Part shown: one piece after another, positions 34,755 to 47,998 of the stretch | Layout: each line of letters opens with the position of its first letter | How positions within the stretch are numbered: the stretch's first letter is position 1 | NCBI GenBank assembly: GCA_963920765.1 | Contig: OY987247.1 | Span: 20,928,471-20,992,470, forward strand | Length of the DNA stretch: 64,000 nt | Reading direction: 5' to 3' | Origin: Ulota crispa | Lineage: Eukaryota; Streptophyta; Bryopsida; Orthotrichales; Orthotrichaceae | Notes under the pieces: generated by a model | What the model was told of the DNA's origin: nothing | Database searches by the model: none | Seen by the model: only the letters and a program-made list of their open reading frames with translations | Translations under genes and position numbers: made by a program

Positions 34755-35936
34755 GTCCCTAAGATACCACTTAATCTCTTGAAGGAGCAAAGCACTCCCT
34801 CAAATCCTCACCCACTGTCATCGAGGTACAAAAACTCATGCAAAAGTTTCTTTTTCAGATACTGTCTGTGCGGTCATATCCCATGACGCTGAAGTTCTGC
34901 GATGCTGTTCAGTCCGCCGCGATCATCATATTTTCAATTATTTTCAGCACTTATACGTAAATCCTGCTGTTTTGCTAAATGTATGTGATATCTTGCATTT
35001 CTCATACTGATAAAAGCCTTCGTTTTATTCACCGACTAAATTTCCAAGACTTGAGAGCAAGTCAGGATCATCCCTAAAGTATTCTGCATGGAGCGGGAAA
35101 ACGACACAATCAAGCTATGCATCTCCACGGTTGACTTTTAGGCCACTGGAGGTGATTGGCAAATCACCTGGTCGGGTACCTCATCTGCATTCCCTGCAGC
35201 CAATGAAATGAATGATTTTTACCGTAATGGTCTGAATGTGCTGAATTGTTCTTCCAATACCTCATGTCTGCTCGTTCCTGGATTCATGAAGATGGCCTGG
35301 AATTTGGAGAGCGCTCTAGTTGAAATGAGTTTCATTCGATGCAATCGTAAGATTTCTAAGGAATTAAGTACATCCAAACCTCCATATACGTTACCACGGA
35401 ATTTTAAACTGTTTGTGCTGTTAGTACACCTCGTAAGAGTGCAAAGAAAGCAACTAATTGCAGATTTCTGTATCTCTGCAAGTGTTAGTTGCATCCAGGG
35501 TAAAAGTAGTCCGTTTAAATATACAGTAAGATAAATATTAAATTATGTGAATGAAACTGAGTGTAAAGTCTTAGGAGAGAGATTTTTTAATATTTCAAAA
35601 TATCAGTTCGCATTTTAATGTTTTCTTGACTTTTTCTTTCTTTTTACACCAGGCTTACTTGGAGACTACTGTATGAACAAGCTCATGATATTTGACTGCT
35701 GGATACGTGCGGGAAATTGGCCATTGATTTCCTTGAGCCAGGAGTATTCGGCCAGGGTAAACTGCATTGCCCTTTTCTTTCCCCTTTTCTTAGCTGGACG
35801 AGGCCGGTAGCTCACTCAACTCCTTTACAAGACTGTGGGGTCAGTGTGAAAAAGCTTCGCTTTTTCACAATCCAAAATTTCGAGAGTTTGAAAAGTTACC
35901 ATTAGGAGATTAGATATGAAAATTTTGACTTTATAT
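34755..35936 (+). other. 3' flank of the host gene
   Basis: GC-balanced sequence follows the stop codon and probably includes the 3' UTR. Plus-strand 35,208-35,534 stays open for 108 codons, with an overlapping minus-strand frame, but it has no recognisable motif. I treat it as non-coding or as a lost downstream exon. The Copia fossil begins at 35,937. Confidence 0.35.
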
Positions 35937-36177
35937 TGTTGAGAATATAAACGCTCACTGTCCTGCCACCCGTCCTCAGCTGTACATCCACGTAGCAACA
36001 ATCCACGTAGCAACAGATTCATTCATCTAGATTTCTTCATCCAGACTCTTTCATTAGTCGTACTTCTACTTTCATTCACTTCAGTAGGAAACTCTGTATA
36101 AATACATGGCTTCTAATACAACGAACTCACTGAGTCTTATTTTTCAGTCTTTGTTGTGCAAGTTTGTATTTACAACA
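35937..36177 (+). repeat. Copia 5' LTR
   Basis: Begins TGTTGAGAATATAAACG and ends TTACAACA (TG...CA). A TATAAATA-like promoter word lies near 36,098. It carries a 15-base tandem duplication (CCACGTAGCAACAAT) absent from the 3' LTR. Confidence 0.92.
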
Positions 36178-36189
36178 TGGTATCAGAGC
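36178..36189 (+). other. Primer binding site, initiator-Met tRNA type
   Basis: TGGTATCAGAGC directly follows the 5' LTR. This is the usual plant Copia primer site, complementary to the 3' end of initiator-methionine tRNA. Confidence 0.92.
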
Positions 36190-36290
36190 GACTGGAGTAG
36201 CGAACTCCACTAGGATAGTATTACTGGCAAGTTATATCGCTGTTAGCACATTTTTCACTAACAGCCAAGGGACATGTCTAGTATACCACG

Positions 36291-37120
36291 ATGAGTGAAG
36301 CAAGGAATGTCTCAGTTGGAGACACCAATAAGTTAGCAGGAATGGCTAACTACTATGTCTGGTCGCTCAAGATGCGAGCGATTCTTGGACGAGAAAATTG
36401 GTGGATCATTACAGAAACAAGGTATGCACCTAAGTTCCTATCGATCAACACTGGCAGAAGAACTGTTACAGCGCCGCAGCTGGAGTCAATGAAGGCCGGC
36501 GCGATCTTTGCAATGATACTATTTGTGAACAACGATCTTGTTGATCTGATCGCCACTCACACAGATCCGGCACTTGCTTGGGGTGCGCTGAAGACCGCGT
36601 ACCAGTCGAGGGACCATTCTCAAGTTCTCGCGCTTACAAGTCAGTTACAATCGATGAAACTCATCAAGGGTGGATCAGTAGAGGACTACCTAAAGAAGGC
36701 TCGTGAATTGAAGAACGGGCTTGCTAGTTTAGGAGAGCTGATGCCTGACAAGACGGTAATACAGCTTGTGTTAAACGGGCTCCCCCGGAGCTACGAAAGC
36801 ACAATTCAAATATTAACACACTTGAATGTCACGATGTCTTTTGACCAGGTTGCAGCTAGTCTGCTCACCAAATCTCATCAACGGGATCACAGAGCGTTAC
36901 AAATTGGAAGTGACAATGAAGCCCTGGCAGCTACGTTTAACCAGAAGGCCTCAACACGAGGCAACCATCATTCAAGAGGGAGATCTCGAGGACGCTTCAC
37001 CTTCTATCGAGGCGGTCCTCCACCAGGCTTCTTTGCTGGCCGTGGTTTTGTACCCGGAGCGCGCCCACCGCTGGTGTGTTACAATTGCGGAAAACTAGGC
37101 CACTACGCCAGAGATTGCCG
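36291..37120 (+). pseudogene. Copia gag region
   Basis: The segment encodes a gag-type polyprotein N-terminus (NYYVWSLKMRAIL is a typical Copia gag opening; LVLNGLPRSYES is the usual mid-gag motif). An RG-rich stretch and a CCHC zinc knuckle (CYNCGKLGHYARDC, 37,077-37,118) follow. Gag forms the particle shell and binds the RNA. This is treated as part of a fossil. Confidence 0.85.
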
Positions 37121-37226
37121 CTCCAACCCTGTGAGGTCCTCTTCGTCTAGTGGTCCACCTATCTTCGCTAATGCAGCGGAATTCTATGATGCTGCCCTCA
37201 CTGAGTATTGGGATGGTTATCACCCA

Positions 37227-37420
37227 TGGTATATAGATAGCGGGGCGTCTGGACACATCACCAGAGACGCTCAAAATCTAGACAGCTCAGGTTATAGTTC
37301 GTCCAATTCGTCCGTCCAGGAGGTCAGGACAGGAGGTGGCGAACCTCACGCTATAAGAAGAACGGGTTTATCAACCGTTCAGACAAGCTCTGGAGTAATA
37401 AAGTTATCTGATGTGAAGTA
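37227..37420 (+). pseudogene. Copia protease region
   Basis: WYIDSGASGHIT at 37,227 contains the DSGA active-site motif of the retroviral-type aspartic protease that cuts the polyprotein. VKYVPSMEKNLISIG downstream is the usual Copia segment before integrase. Confidence 0.85.
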
Positions 37421-37689
37421 CGTACCGAGCATGGAGAAGAACCTGATTTCAATCGGTTCACTTGCTGACCATGGTAATTTGATTGTTTTCTCTGACTTGC
37501 ACTGCTGGGTATTAGACAAGCATCATCACGGTAGAATCCTTGCCCTTCTAACGGGTTATACTCTTTCAACCATTTTGTCGAAGCCAATTCAGCTTATGTC
37601 CCAGATCAATCGGCATTGTAGCATAAACGTTACGGACACCTTAGCTATTCTGCCTTGACTCATCTTTCTCGATCACAAAGGGTGATAGG

Positions 37690-38480
37690 CTTACCAGATA
37701 TCAACGCACAAGCTCGTGTATGTGAACATTGTGTGAGAGGGCGACAACATCGACATAAGTTCCCCTCAAAATCTGACACTAGGTCCTTAAAACCAGTACA
37801 CAAAATCCATTCCGACCTTATTGGCCCGATGCCTTTTCCTTCATTGGCAGGGTCTTGTTATATACTTGTGTTCACGGATGATTTTTCAAGGAAAAGTTGG
37901 GTGTATGTCTTATTGAGCAAGGACCAAACCTTCCATTATTTTAAAGTTTTCAAGACTATGGTTGAGGTCAAAACAGGCAACAAAATTGCCATTCTACGCA
38001 CTGATTGTAGCGGAGAAGTCATGTCAAGCGACTTTCAAAATTTTTGCACCACTCATGGAATATTAAAGGAGCTTACTCAGGCGCACACTCCGCAGCAAAA
38101 TGGAATAGCAGAGCGACGAAACAGGACCCTCATCGAGCGTGCCAGGAGTATGGCTCTAGAATGTGATTTACCAAAATTCCTATGGACCGAAGCTGTTTCG
38201 ACTGCCAATTATCTGGTCAACCGCAGCCCAACGCGCGCCAACAACGCAGCAACACCGGAAGAAATATACTCCGATAAGAAACCTAGCGTTGATCATCTAC
38301 GTGTTTTTGGCTGTGTTGCTTATTACCATGTCCCAAAACAAAGTAGAAACAAGTTAGATAGTAAAAGTCGAAGGTGCATTTTTCTGGGATATGACACAGG
38401 AAGCAAAGTTTTTAGGCTCTATGACGAACATACTAGAATAGTATTGAGCCGTGACGTGATATTTGATGAGGAACACATCG
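37690..38480 (+). pseudogene. Copia integrase region
   Basis: A HHCC-type zinc segment ends in CEHCVRGRQHRHKF. HSDLIGPMPFPSL carries the first catalytic aspartate, and AHTPQQNGIAERRNRTLIE is the hallmark integrase core segment with the catalytic glutamate. The GKVFGC-like RVFGCVAYYHVP motif typical of Copia follows. Confidence 0.88.
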
Positions 38481-38929
38481 GTTTTCAACACTTGTCCGCC
38501 TCAGATGAATCCCATGATTCAAAACCTTTTTTAATAGAGAATCCCAGAATAGACGATTCTGAACCTTTAGCCAAAAGCCAACAGCCAAGTGGTGTAAACT
38601 CACCAACTTTACCGGAATTCAGCTTATCACCGCAGAATTCCCCAAACTTTTGCTCGTCACCGCAATTGTCTCCTGACCCAAGAATAGACTCTCAAATAAG
38701 TGAACCACCTCTCAACCTACCTAGTTCCTCCCACAATGAACCCATCTCTCAACCTAGATTCCCGCCTGCTATGACAACACGTCCAGCTGCTTCCTCTCTT
38801 ATAACTCAACCCTGCCGTAATCCCAGCCGCACACGAAACCCGCCGAAAAAATTCCATAACTTTTGGCTTTTGACCAGCGAGATTTTAGACAAACCTATTT
38901 CCTATTCTCAGGCGGCCTCAGACCCCAAT

Positions 38930-39760
38930 TGGATGAATGCGATATCCACAGAAATGGATTCTATCTCTAGAAACTCCACGTGGGATATAGTAGATAGAGA
39001 ACCCGGCATGCGACCTATTACCTCAAAATGGATTTTGAAAGCAAAGAAAGGCCCCACAGGATCAGTGGAAAAATGGAAAGCTCGCATTATAGCTCGGGGT
39101 TTTCAACAAGAACAAGAAATTGACTATAACGACATATTCACTTCCGTCGTTTGGTGGTCCACGATAAGAATTATATTCTCTCTCGCCGCTCAGAATATAT
39201 GGTCACTACTCCATATGGATGTAATAACCGCATTTCTAAACGGGATTCTAGATAATCCTGTTACTATGGAAATCCCTCAAGGATTTGCACATGCTGGAGA
39301 CTCGACAAAAGTATGCCGCGTCAACAAAGCTCTCTATGGCTTACGCCAATCTCCACGAGCATGGTACGAGACTCTAGACTCTTGGCTTTCTTCCTAGGGA
39401 CTCAAACGCAGTCATGCAGATTCCAATCTCTACTACCGATCAAAAGACGGAAATATTATTATAGTTTTAGTTTACGTAGACGACCTCCTTATAACTGGCA
39501 GTGACAATGTCTACATTGAATCACTTAAAGCTGCGTTAAAGACTTGTTTTGAAATGACTGATATGGGAATAGCATCGAACTACTTAGGAGCAGAAATTTC
39601 CTATTCAAACTCTGGGATATTCGTTCATCAAAATTCATATATCAAGCATATACTGGAGAAGTTTGGAATACAGAATTGTAATTCGGCCAAGCTATCGATG
39701 GACCCTAAAGTCCAGTTATCAAAGCAGACCGAAACTGCTCCAGTCGACTCTCAGCTGTAC
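38930..39760 (+). pseudogene. Copia reverse transcriptase region
   Basis: WKARIIARGFQQ and HMDVITAFLNG mark the first RT blocks. The YVDDLL polymerase active site is encoded near 39,473-39,490. It is part of the fossil polyprotein. Confidence 0.85.
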
Positions 39761-39929
39761 CATTCAATAGTTGGAAGTCTTATTTACGCAACAAATACAA
39801 GACCGGATATTTGCTTCGCAGTTAGCTGTGTCAGCAAATACATGGAAAATCCTAAACAAGAACACATGCTGGCAGCTAAACGTATTCTACTTTACTTACA
39901 GGGCACGATTCACCATGGACTTTTCTTCT

Positions 39930-40400
39930 CCTCCCAAAACCCATCTCTACTTCAAACTTTTGTGGACGCGGATTGGGGTCGTGATCCAGATACACGCAGA
40001 TTAATGTCTGGAATCATCCATAAGCTAGGAAATAACAGCATTCTGTGGACATCAAAACTACAACCAACAGTTTCTCTTTCCACTACGGAAGCAGAGTACC
40101 GAGTATTGCGCGAGGCAGCCAAGGATATGGTCTACTTACAACAGCTTTTGTCTGAACTGGGAGAGACACAATACCAACCCACAACTATTTCCAGCGACAA
40201 TCAGTCCTGTATACGGATAGCATATAACCCGGTCCTTCATGCTCGTACAAAGCACATCAGCATTCAGGACCATTTTATTAGAGAGAAAATCCAAAACAAG
40301 GACATTCGCATACAATATGTTCCTACCTCGCAGCAGGAAGCCGACTTTCTTACAAAACCCCTATCCTACCCTGCTTTTACTACAAACAGGTTTAGAATAG
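39930..40400 (+). pseudogene. Copia RNase H region
   Basis: DADWGRDPDTRRLMSG, STTEAEYRVL and SDNQSCIRIA are the three standard Copia RNase H blocks, in order. The conserved HISIQDHFIREKI and FLTKPLS segments at the polyprotein C-terminus follow. Confidence 0.88.
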
Positions 40401-41026
40401 GAATACAAACGTCTCCTTAATCACTCTCTTGATATCTACTCGCTGCCAGAAAACCTGAGCTTAACCCACGCAGGATTATTCCATCCTTTCATCCACAAGG
40501 GTTTTTTAGTACGTTTGTGTCTAAAATCTGGTGACTTCTCAGTTTTTTTTCGACCCTCTATTGTCTCAAAACAGCTCGGGATGTTCAAAATACTCAATCT
40601 AGTCTTCATCGTGACCACGACTCTCACTATTCGAACTACTTGCAGCTCTCGTCCTTTCCCGGAATTTCTCTCTGCAGCTTCATTTTGAGCTCGCGTTGAA
40701 AAGACCAAGCGACGGAAGACACACTCTCTCGCCCAATCACACCATTGACGCACCACAAGCAAGAGAATCCAGAGCACTAACAAGATAAGCTCCATCTGCG
40801 ATTCAACCTCAACAAATTCAACCTCACCGAGAGCTCATTCATCCACAACAAAACCCTAATTTTTCCTCTGTACGAATACTCACCGCAGAGAGCGACTCAG
40901 CGTACTCGCCGATGCCGTCAAGTACCTCCTCCGGCAACTATCCGCTTCGCACCATTGCTTGCTACCTTCTATTATCATTCAAATTTTCAAATGCGCAAAT
41001 CGAAGGTGGCCGTGAGCGAGGGAGGC

Positions 41027-41252
41027 TGTTGAGAATATAAACGCTCACTGTCCTGCCACCTGTCCTTAGCTGTACATCCACGTAGCCACAGATTCATTCA
41101 TCTAGATTTCTTCATCCACACTCTTTCATTAGTCGTCCTTCTACTTTCATTCACTTCAGTAGGAAACTCTGTATAAATACATAGCTTCTAATACAACGAA
41201 CTCACAGACTCTTATTTTTCAGTCTTCGTTGTACAAGTTTGTATTTACAACA
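41027..41252 (+). repeat. Copia 3' LTR
   Basis: Matches the 5' LTR at about 96% apart from the 15-base duplication. A purine-rich tract (GAGCGAGGGAGG) just before it is the likely polypurine tract. Confidence 0.9.
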
Positions 41253-41720
41253 TGCATATGGATTTAGAAATTATGATTTAGTCTAGATCCCTAGAAAAGG
41301 ATATTACTTAACAATGCAAAAATAGGAGACAAACTATTATTTTTATCCTTGCCTGAGAATCCAAAAGATTTTTCATCCTAACCCAAAAGTAAGGATTTGC
41401 ATTGGACAAATCCTCAATGTCTCACTCACCCAACAAGATGCAATGAGGGGATCACTTCACCCCATAGTTATCACATTGGACCACCCATCCATATGCTTAC
41501 CCATATGCCTAAAGTGTTTGATTGAGCTTGTGGTCTATTCAATGCAATCAACTTGTAATTGACTTCAAAACATACTAAAAAACAAAAAAAAGTAACTTAC
41601 TTTGTACATATTGGTGACACTCATTGTTGCCAACATGAAAGCAAAACATGGATCTAAAGTCACATAGAGTACTAAAAATGAAAAAATAAAAGTTGGATTC
41701 TTCTTATTTTAGGCCACTTT
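41253..41720. other. Remnants of hAT-like and MULE-like MITEs
   Basis: Around 41,263-41,450 the sequence resembles the middle of the hAT-like MITE at 43,893-44,313 (shared GATTTAGTCTAGATCC). About 41,456-41,716 resembles the left part of the MULE-like element at 60,257-60,623 (shared GTGACACTCATNGTTGCCAACATGAA). Both are truncated. There is no gene. Confidence 0.5.
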
Positions 41721-43892
41721 CACTAGTAGAAAATGGGGCAAAACACAACTGCACCTTTACAACTCCCTATCAAAAACAACTGCATGGTAGCTAAAAAGAG
41801 AATTGAACAGTAAAAATGCTAATGTGGACTCTCTCAAGTTGTATTGCAGTTGTGTTTACAACTACGCAAAACTATGATACAACTGCGTCTAACAATTTCA
41901 TCCCTCACCAATGATTTTTGTGAGTCTGCGGATGAAAATTAGGGATGCAGTCCATATTTTTCATCATAGTTGTCATGTAGTTGTGTTTTGGTTTTGATTC
42001 TACTGCAATACTACTCACTAACAACTATGTTACAACTGTCTTTGATTTCTTTTATTACATTCTCTTTACTTCAATCATGTAAATGAATTTTGCAATTTTT
42101 TTCTGCCCTAGATAATTGTTTATGCTCAAACGGGCCTTTTTGAGGTCAGTGTGAATGGGTTATGTTGGGGCATTGGTAATGCAGTTGCAATGTAGTTGCT
42201 GTAGCATTCCTCTGCTACTGTATGACAACTAAGGAACAACTGATGTACAACTATTTTTTTTTTTAAATTCCCTAATTTTTAAAATTGATTTAAGTAACTT
42301 GTTTTTGACATTCTTAGATGTCATGGATAGCAATGTCAGGTGCAATTACGCCCTTTCAAGGTCAGTGTGAATGGGTTATGTTAGAGCATTGGTGATGCAG
42401 TTGCAATGTAGTTATCCTAACATTTCTACACTACTGTGGGGCAACTATACAACAATTGAAGTACAACTTTTTTTTTTTTTTCTAAATTCTCTTAATTTTT
42501 AAATTTGGCTTAAATGACTTATTTTTGACATTCTTAAATGTCCTAGGCAGCAATGTCATGTGCAATTACGCCTTTTCAAGGTTAGTGTGAGTGGATTATG
42601 TTAGGACATTGGTGATGCAGTTGCATCATAGTTGTTCTTGGGTTTTCCTATTCTTGTTTTACTACTTAGAAACGACCCCATCACAACTACCACTCATGTT
42701 CTTTTAAACTTTCTTTATTCTTTGCTCCTCCAAAATTTTGATGCCATTATTTATTACCATAGGTAACAAGGTTAGTTGCAATTATGTCTTTTGATGTCAA
42801 TGTGAATGAGCTCTTTTAGAGTAGTTGTACTGCAATAGCTTTTTAGTTGTTCATGGACTCTTTTTGCTACTGCACTACTATTCAAATACAACTAGACTAT
42901 GAGTGCCATTTTTTTGGAAAAAATATTTTTAATTTTTTGTTCTTGCTAATTTTTATTGACAATTTTTTGCTATCTTGGATAGCAAATTCTATTGCAATTA
43001 CGTTTTTTTGATGTTAGTGTAATACGTTTTGTTGAAGTAATTGTATTGTAGTTGCATTCTACTTGTTTTTGGATTCTATTTATTACTATAGTATCACTCA
43101 AAAATAATTATATCATGACTGACACTCATATTTTTGGTAATAATTTTTTAATCTTTTGTCCATGTAAATTTTTCTTGCCACATTTTGCTGTCAAAGGCAT
43201 TAATATCCATTCCCATTATATTTTATGTTGTTGATTTGCATCAAAGATGAATAAACAAAGTTTTAAAGTGATTTTAGGTTAATTTTAAGATTTTATTCAA
43301 CTCTTTTATATAGATAATTGTTATACAACTTATACTCATATCAACTAACAAAAATATTTAAAATATAGAAACAATTTTTAAACAAATATTTGCAAATTTA
43401 TAGCTAATGAATCTTTTGTTGAAATTTTTTTAATTTTTAACTTTTAAATAAGCATATTATTTTTTTGAAGACTTTTTTTACACATTAAGAAACCTTTCAT
43501 GTTTTTTACATTTATTATGTCAATTAGTTTTTTGTTTTTAAAATTTTCTATTTTAAAAAAGTACAATATTTAGATTAATTTCCATTTTCAACTTTTATAT
43601 TTTACAAGTATGTGATGTTATTGATTAAAAACATTGTTTGCAAAGTCAAGCACCGCAAACATCATTGCATATTGCCAATTGTAATTGCTTCACAATTGCA
43701 ATCAACTTCAATACTAATCCTACAATTGTGTTATAATTTGTTTTCAAGTTGCAAATGTAAAGTGACAAACATTCAATTAATTAAATGATTGCACCACAAT
43801 TGTAATTAATTTTTATATTATTAATTGCAATTGCATCCTAATTAGTTTACAATTGTAAATAAGTGGTAATAAACATGCAAACAAATAAACAA

Positions 43893-44313
43893 GGGAATTG
43901 ATATGTGCACACCCAAGGTTTGGTATATGCACACTTGAAGGGGGGGCATAAATTTTAGATATTTATCATCAACAAGTTGAATTAAAAAAATTCAAATTCA
44001 AATTTCAATTTGGAGACCTTGATTTAGTCTAGATCCAAAAAGAAAGATAAAATTGAACAACTCCTAGTAGAAAGGCTTAATTAAGGGGCAAATTATTATT
44101 TTTACCTTTGTTTATAAAAAAACTAAGCATTTCCACTGGGTGTTGTTCAATTGTATCATTCTTTGTGGCTCTAAGCAAAATCAAGATCTCTAGGTCCAAA
44201 TTTGAAATCAAACTTTCCAAATTCAGCATGTTGATGATAACTATCTAAAATTTAGCCTCCCTCCCCCTTTAGATGTGCATATATCAAACCCCGGATATGC
44301 ACACATCAATTCC
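43893..44313. mobile_element. hAT-like MITE, 421 bp, TSD ATAAACAA
   Basis: Inverted ends GGGAATTGATATGTGCACAC and its imperfect complement GGAATTGATGTGTGCATATC extend about 50 bases. A perfect 8-bp duplication ATAAACAA flanks it (43,885-43,892 and 44,314-44,321). It is non-coding and nested in the large CACTA element, hence younger than it. A relative lies at 59,898-60,760. Confidence 0.85.
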
Positions 44314-47300
44314 ATAAACAATTGCATTACAATTAACAACAACTTAATAATATATAAAGCTTTCAAAAAAAGTTATGATCATTTATACAAAATTCATATA
44401 ATTTTTTTATGACTACCTTACTTGTTTTTAAATTAGTTTATTTCATAAAATTTATCCTCACTAAAAACTACCTATTTCCTTTTATATTAGTTAAAAAATC
44501 AGTAAAATATTAATATAGATTCTTTAAATTTAGATATTAAATCTAAATTTGTTATGATTATGATTTAAAATTTACATAGAAGTTTTTGCATGTTAATAGA
44601 TTTCAATAAGTATAAATTAAAACATCACCAATAGCACTATTATTTAATTATGCATTTTTATATGTTAATTTTATTAACATGAAGCTTCAAAAATCTCAAT
44701 TTAGTAAATAGTAATGTTAACTGGATTTTTGTATGTTAAATTGGTAGTAAAAGAAACTTAAAATATAGTGAGTTCATTTTAAAAAGTGAAAAAATTATCT
44801 AGAAAAATTTCTTAGTTCATTGAAATTTTAATTTAATTTTGTTATTTTAGAATAATCAACCAATCAGCTTTTCAAAAGCAATTGCCATTGATTTAAGTTA
44901 ATTGACATTTTTGTAATTGATAAATTATTGGCTTTATTTATCAAAATCAATTTTCCAAATTTTCTAAATTTCTGATTTTTCAAAAAAGGATTTTGAAGTT
45001 CTAAAAGGTTTAAAAATATATATGTGTTTTTTAAAAAAAATATTGAAATAAAATGAAAACACTTTACAATAGATTATAACATTCATGTATTCTAAAAATA
45101 AAATTGTGTATTAGCCCAAAATATCAATTGAGAGTTATGCATTCTCTAAAATTTATCTATGTTCCTCTAATTTTTAGGAAAATCCCAAAAAGTAATAATT
45201 GAATGCTTCAAATACAAAAAAGTCCAATCTAGATATGTAGAAGATATGAAACATTGTTATTAAATTTATAACAATCATTGAATTTAAATGCTACTTTATT
45301 GACTAAAATTCAAATGCAATTAATGATTGTAATAACTATATTAAAAGACATGCAAGTATGAAACTATCACAAATTTGGTTTGCCTATTTTTAAATTGTAT
45401 ATCTAAGCTTAATCACCTTAACCTTGTAATGTACTTCAAAACTTACAAAAGGCTAAATTAAATTGCAATAGCAATATTAAAAGAAATAATATCACTAAAA
45501 GTTTATAATTAAAGTTTTTGAAAATCGAAATGAATTATGTTCCAAAAAATGCTAATATTACCAATATTGTTTATTATATTTTGAAGATAGAAGATGTAGA
45601 GTACAAAATTTCACTCACTTCTTCCAAAATAATTCACTAGATTCAAGTATTAAATGTTAGAACTTCAAAAATCGCAAACTAATTTGTTCTTTATGCTTCA
45701 CAATTTGGATTTTAAAATGTAAGTAGTCCATTTTGAGGTAAAAATGTGTTTTAAGCACATTTGTTCTATTAAATTTGCCAAAAACACATTTTTCTTGGAA
45801 TTATAAAAGCATGCAACCCTGAAATCAGATTGTATTTTTAGATTCAATCACTTGAAGAAAAGTATGCAATACATGACTATGCTGCAACAACTATACAACA
45901 ACTGCACAATTGTAATCAAATTATTTTGCAGTTGTTTCACAGTTGTTTCATAGTTGTTTCACAATTGTTTCATAGTTGTTGTATAGTCATTTAGTTGTTG
46001 TGCAATTGTGGCATAGTTGTTTATTGCTTGTTTTCTTTTAGTAAATTTGGACTCTTGATTCAAATTCGGGTTTGTAGTTTAGAGGGTGGAGATGTGGCCG
46101 CCACCCTTGAACCCTTGCACCCAAGGATTAAAAGGTTTGGATGGTTCCTCTCTTCCACTCATTCTTCTCACTTGTAGGGCAAAGCTATGCCAACATTATT
46201 TGGGAATGAAAGTCCCTTCTCTTTTGTATTAGCTTTTTTCATTTGCTTGCTGTATGTTCAAATTTGATCTTTATTTTTTGAAATTTTTTAGGATTCTTCC
46301 TTATGCTAGAAGCTTTCCAATGACACCAAGCACGCTAGATTTTGAGTTTTGAAGAGTTTTTGGTAGAATTTCTAGTAGAAGGGTGTTTACTACAATGGCA
46401 GTTTTCAACCCAACTTCAAAAATCCACATCTTGGTGAGTTTTTGCTCAATTTTTGTGCAAGTTTGTATACTAGACATGTGGTAGAGACTTGTTTTTGAAA
46501 AAATTGAAACCCTTGTCTTGAGATGTTAGTGAAATGTTGATTGATTCTTGAATGCATAGTGGTATTTAGCTCTATGTGTGCAATTAGGTAGTTTTCAGAA
46601 AATCATATCTCATTGTGTATATAGGATCTTGTGAAGTGGCTTACATGGTTGCTAACCCTTGTTTATCTAAATTTTAGAAGTGGTTTTTTGCAACTTTTAG
46701 GTTCATTTTGAAGTTTTGACAAGAGTTTAGAGAAATTAGGGTTTGTGTGCTTATATCATACTATTAGCAAGGGTTTGCAACTTATAGAAGCACAATGTGC
46801 AATTAGAATGCAACTATAGTAGAATTTAGGATCTAGGTTAATTCTTGTTGCAATTGGTTTGCAATTAAGTTTCAATGTATTGACTACCAGTTTTTGCAAA
46901 TACTCTGTGACCTTGTCAAAATTGGTTGACAATTGTTGTGCTACAACTGCAGCATAATTGTATTGCAATGTTGTTGCATCCCTTTACAACTACTTTACAA
47001 CTGTTTTACAATTACTTTACAACTACATTACAACTGCATTACAACTGCATTGTTGGATTTTTTCATGTGAAACTGTTGGATTATAATTGAATAACAATTG
47101 AAACTTGTTGACTATTTATTGTTGTATGGTAGTTGTACGCACAATTGTAATTACTTAGTGCATATTTTCCTACTAAGAATAATTACTACAAAATAAATAA
47201 AGAACAAGTAAAAAAAACTACAATGTAACTATTAAAATAGTCAGATGTCAATATTTACAAAATTAATGTAAATAACCACAGTACAACTACACCACAATTA

Positions 47301-47869
47301 CACTACAACTGCATTACAATTGTGCTACAATTGTAAAACAACTAAACTACAACTATACAACAATTACATTATAACTATATATCAACCATATTCAACCATA
47401 TTACAAATGCATTACATAATTACTATACAACTACAGTACAACTACACATTATATACACATAAACCAAAGTACAGCTAGAGTACAACCACACAATAATTTA
47501 TTGCAACTACACAACAACTTCATAACAACTGTACTTTAATTGCACTACAACTGTCTTACAACTGTGTTTGACATGTGTCATATTTTTCAAAAAAAAATCT
47601 AGGTAAAAATAAAAAATGACCTTAACAAATGAAAATTTGACATATGTCACAGGTGGGGTCCTCTGACAAGTATGTGTCAGAGGGAATTTATTGCAACATT
47701 GGGAACCGTGCAAAAGATTTCTTACCACAACAGAAAAGAAGGGCAGGGGGGCTGAGGTAGTGAAAGTTTCGAAGGGTAAAGGATGATTTTCATGTGGATG
47801 AAATATTTGCAGTTGTAAAAATGTCACTGCACTGAAATAAGTCTCAAACAACTAAGAAGTGACTCTAAA

Positions 47870-47998
47870 ACAACTGCGTTAGTGATACAATTGCATTAGT
47901 GATACAACTGCATTAGTGATACAACTGCATTAGTGATACAATTGCATTAGTGATACAACTGCGTTAGTGATACAATTGCATTAGTGATACAACTGCAT
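47870..47998. repeat. 17-bp tandem array in the CACTA subterminal region
   Basis: Seven and a half copies of ACAAYTGCRTTAGTGAT lie head to tail, differing only at the two variable positions. It lies about 90 bases inside the right end of the CACTA element and contains the same ACAACTGC core as the rest of the array. Confidence 0.9.

Larger units (their letters stand above)
35937..41252 (+). mobile_element. Ty1/Copia LTR retrotransposon fossil, 5.3 kb, broken
   Basis: Two LTRs (35,937-36,177 and 41,027-41,252), a tRNA-Met-type primer site, and a gag-protease-integrase-reverse transcriptase-RNase H order identify the Copia superfamily. The LTRs differ by about 10 substitutions in 226 aligned bases (about 4%) plus one 15-base duplication, so insertion was probably a few million years ago, depending on the substitution rate. 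The element looks nearly full length but is broken, with about two or three breaks in its reading frames. A non-coding stretch of about 600 bases separates the RNase H region from the 3' LTR. The 5-base flanks (TATAT and TGCAT) do not match, so no target duplication is evident. Confidence 0.92.

Noticed and set aside
35208-35534. 108-codon plus frame and a 91-codon minus frame overlapping it
   Set aside because: No motif, and both strands are open over the same bases. It is more likely 3' flanking sequence of the host gene.
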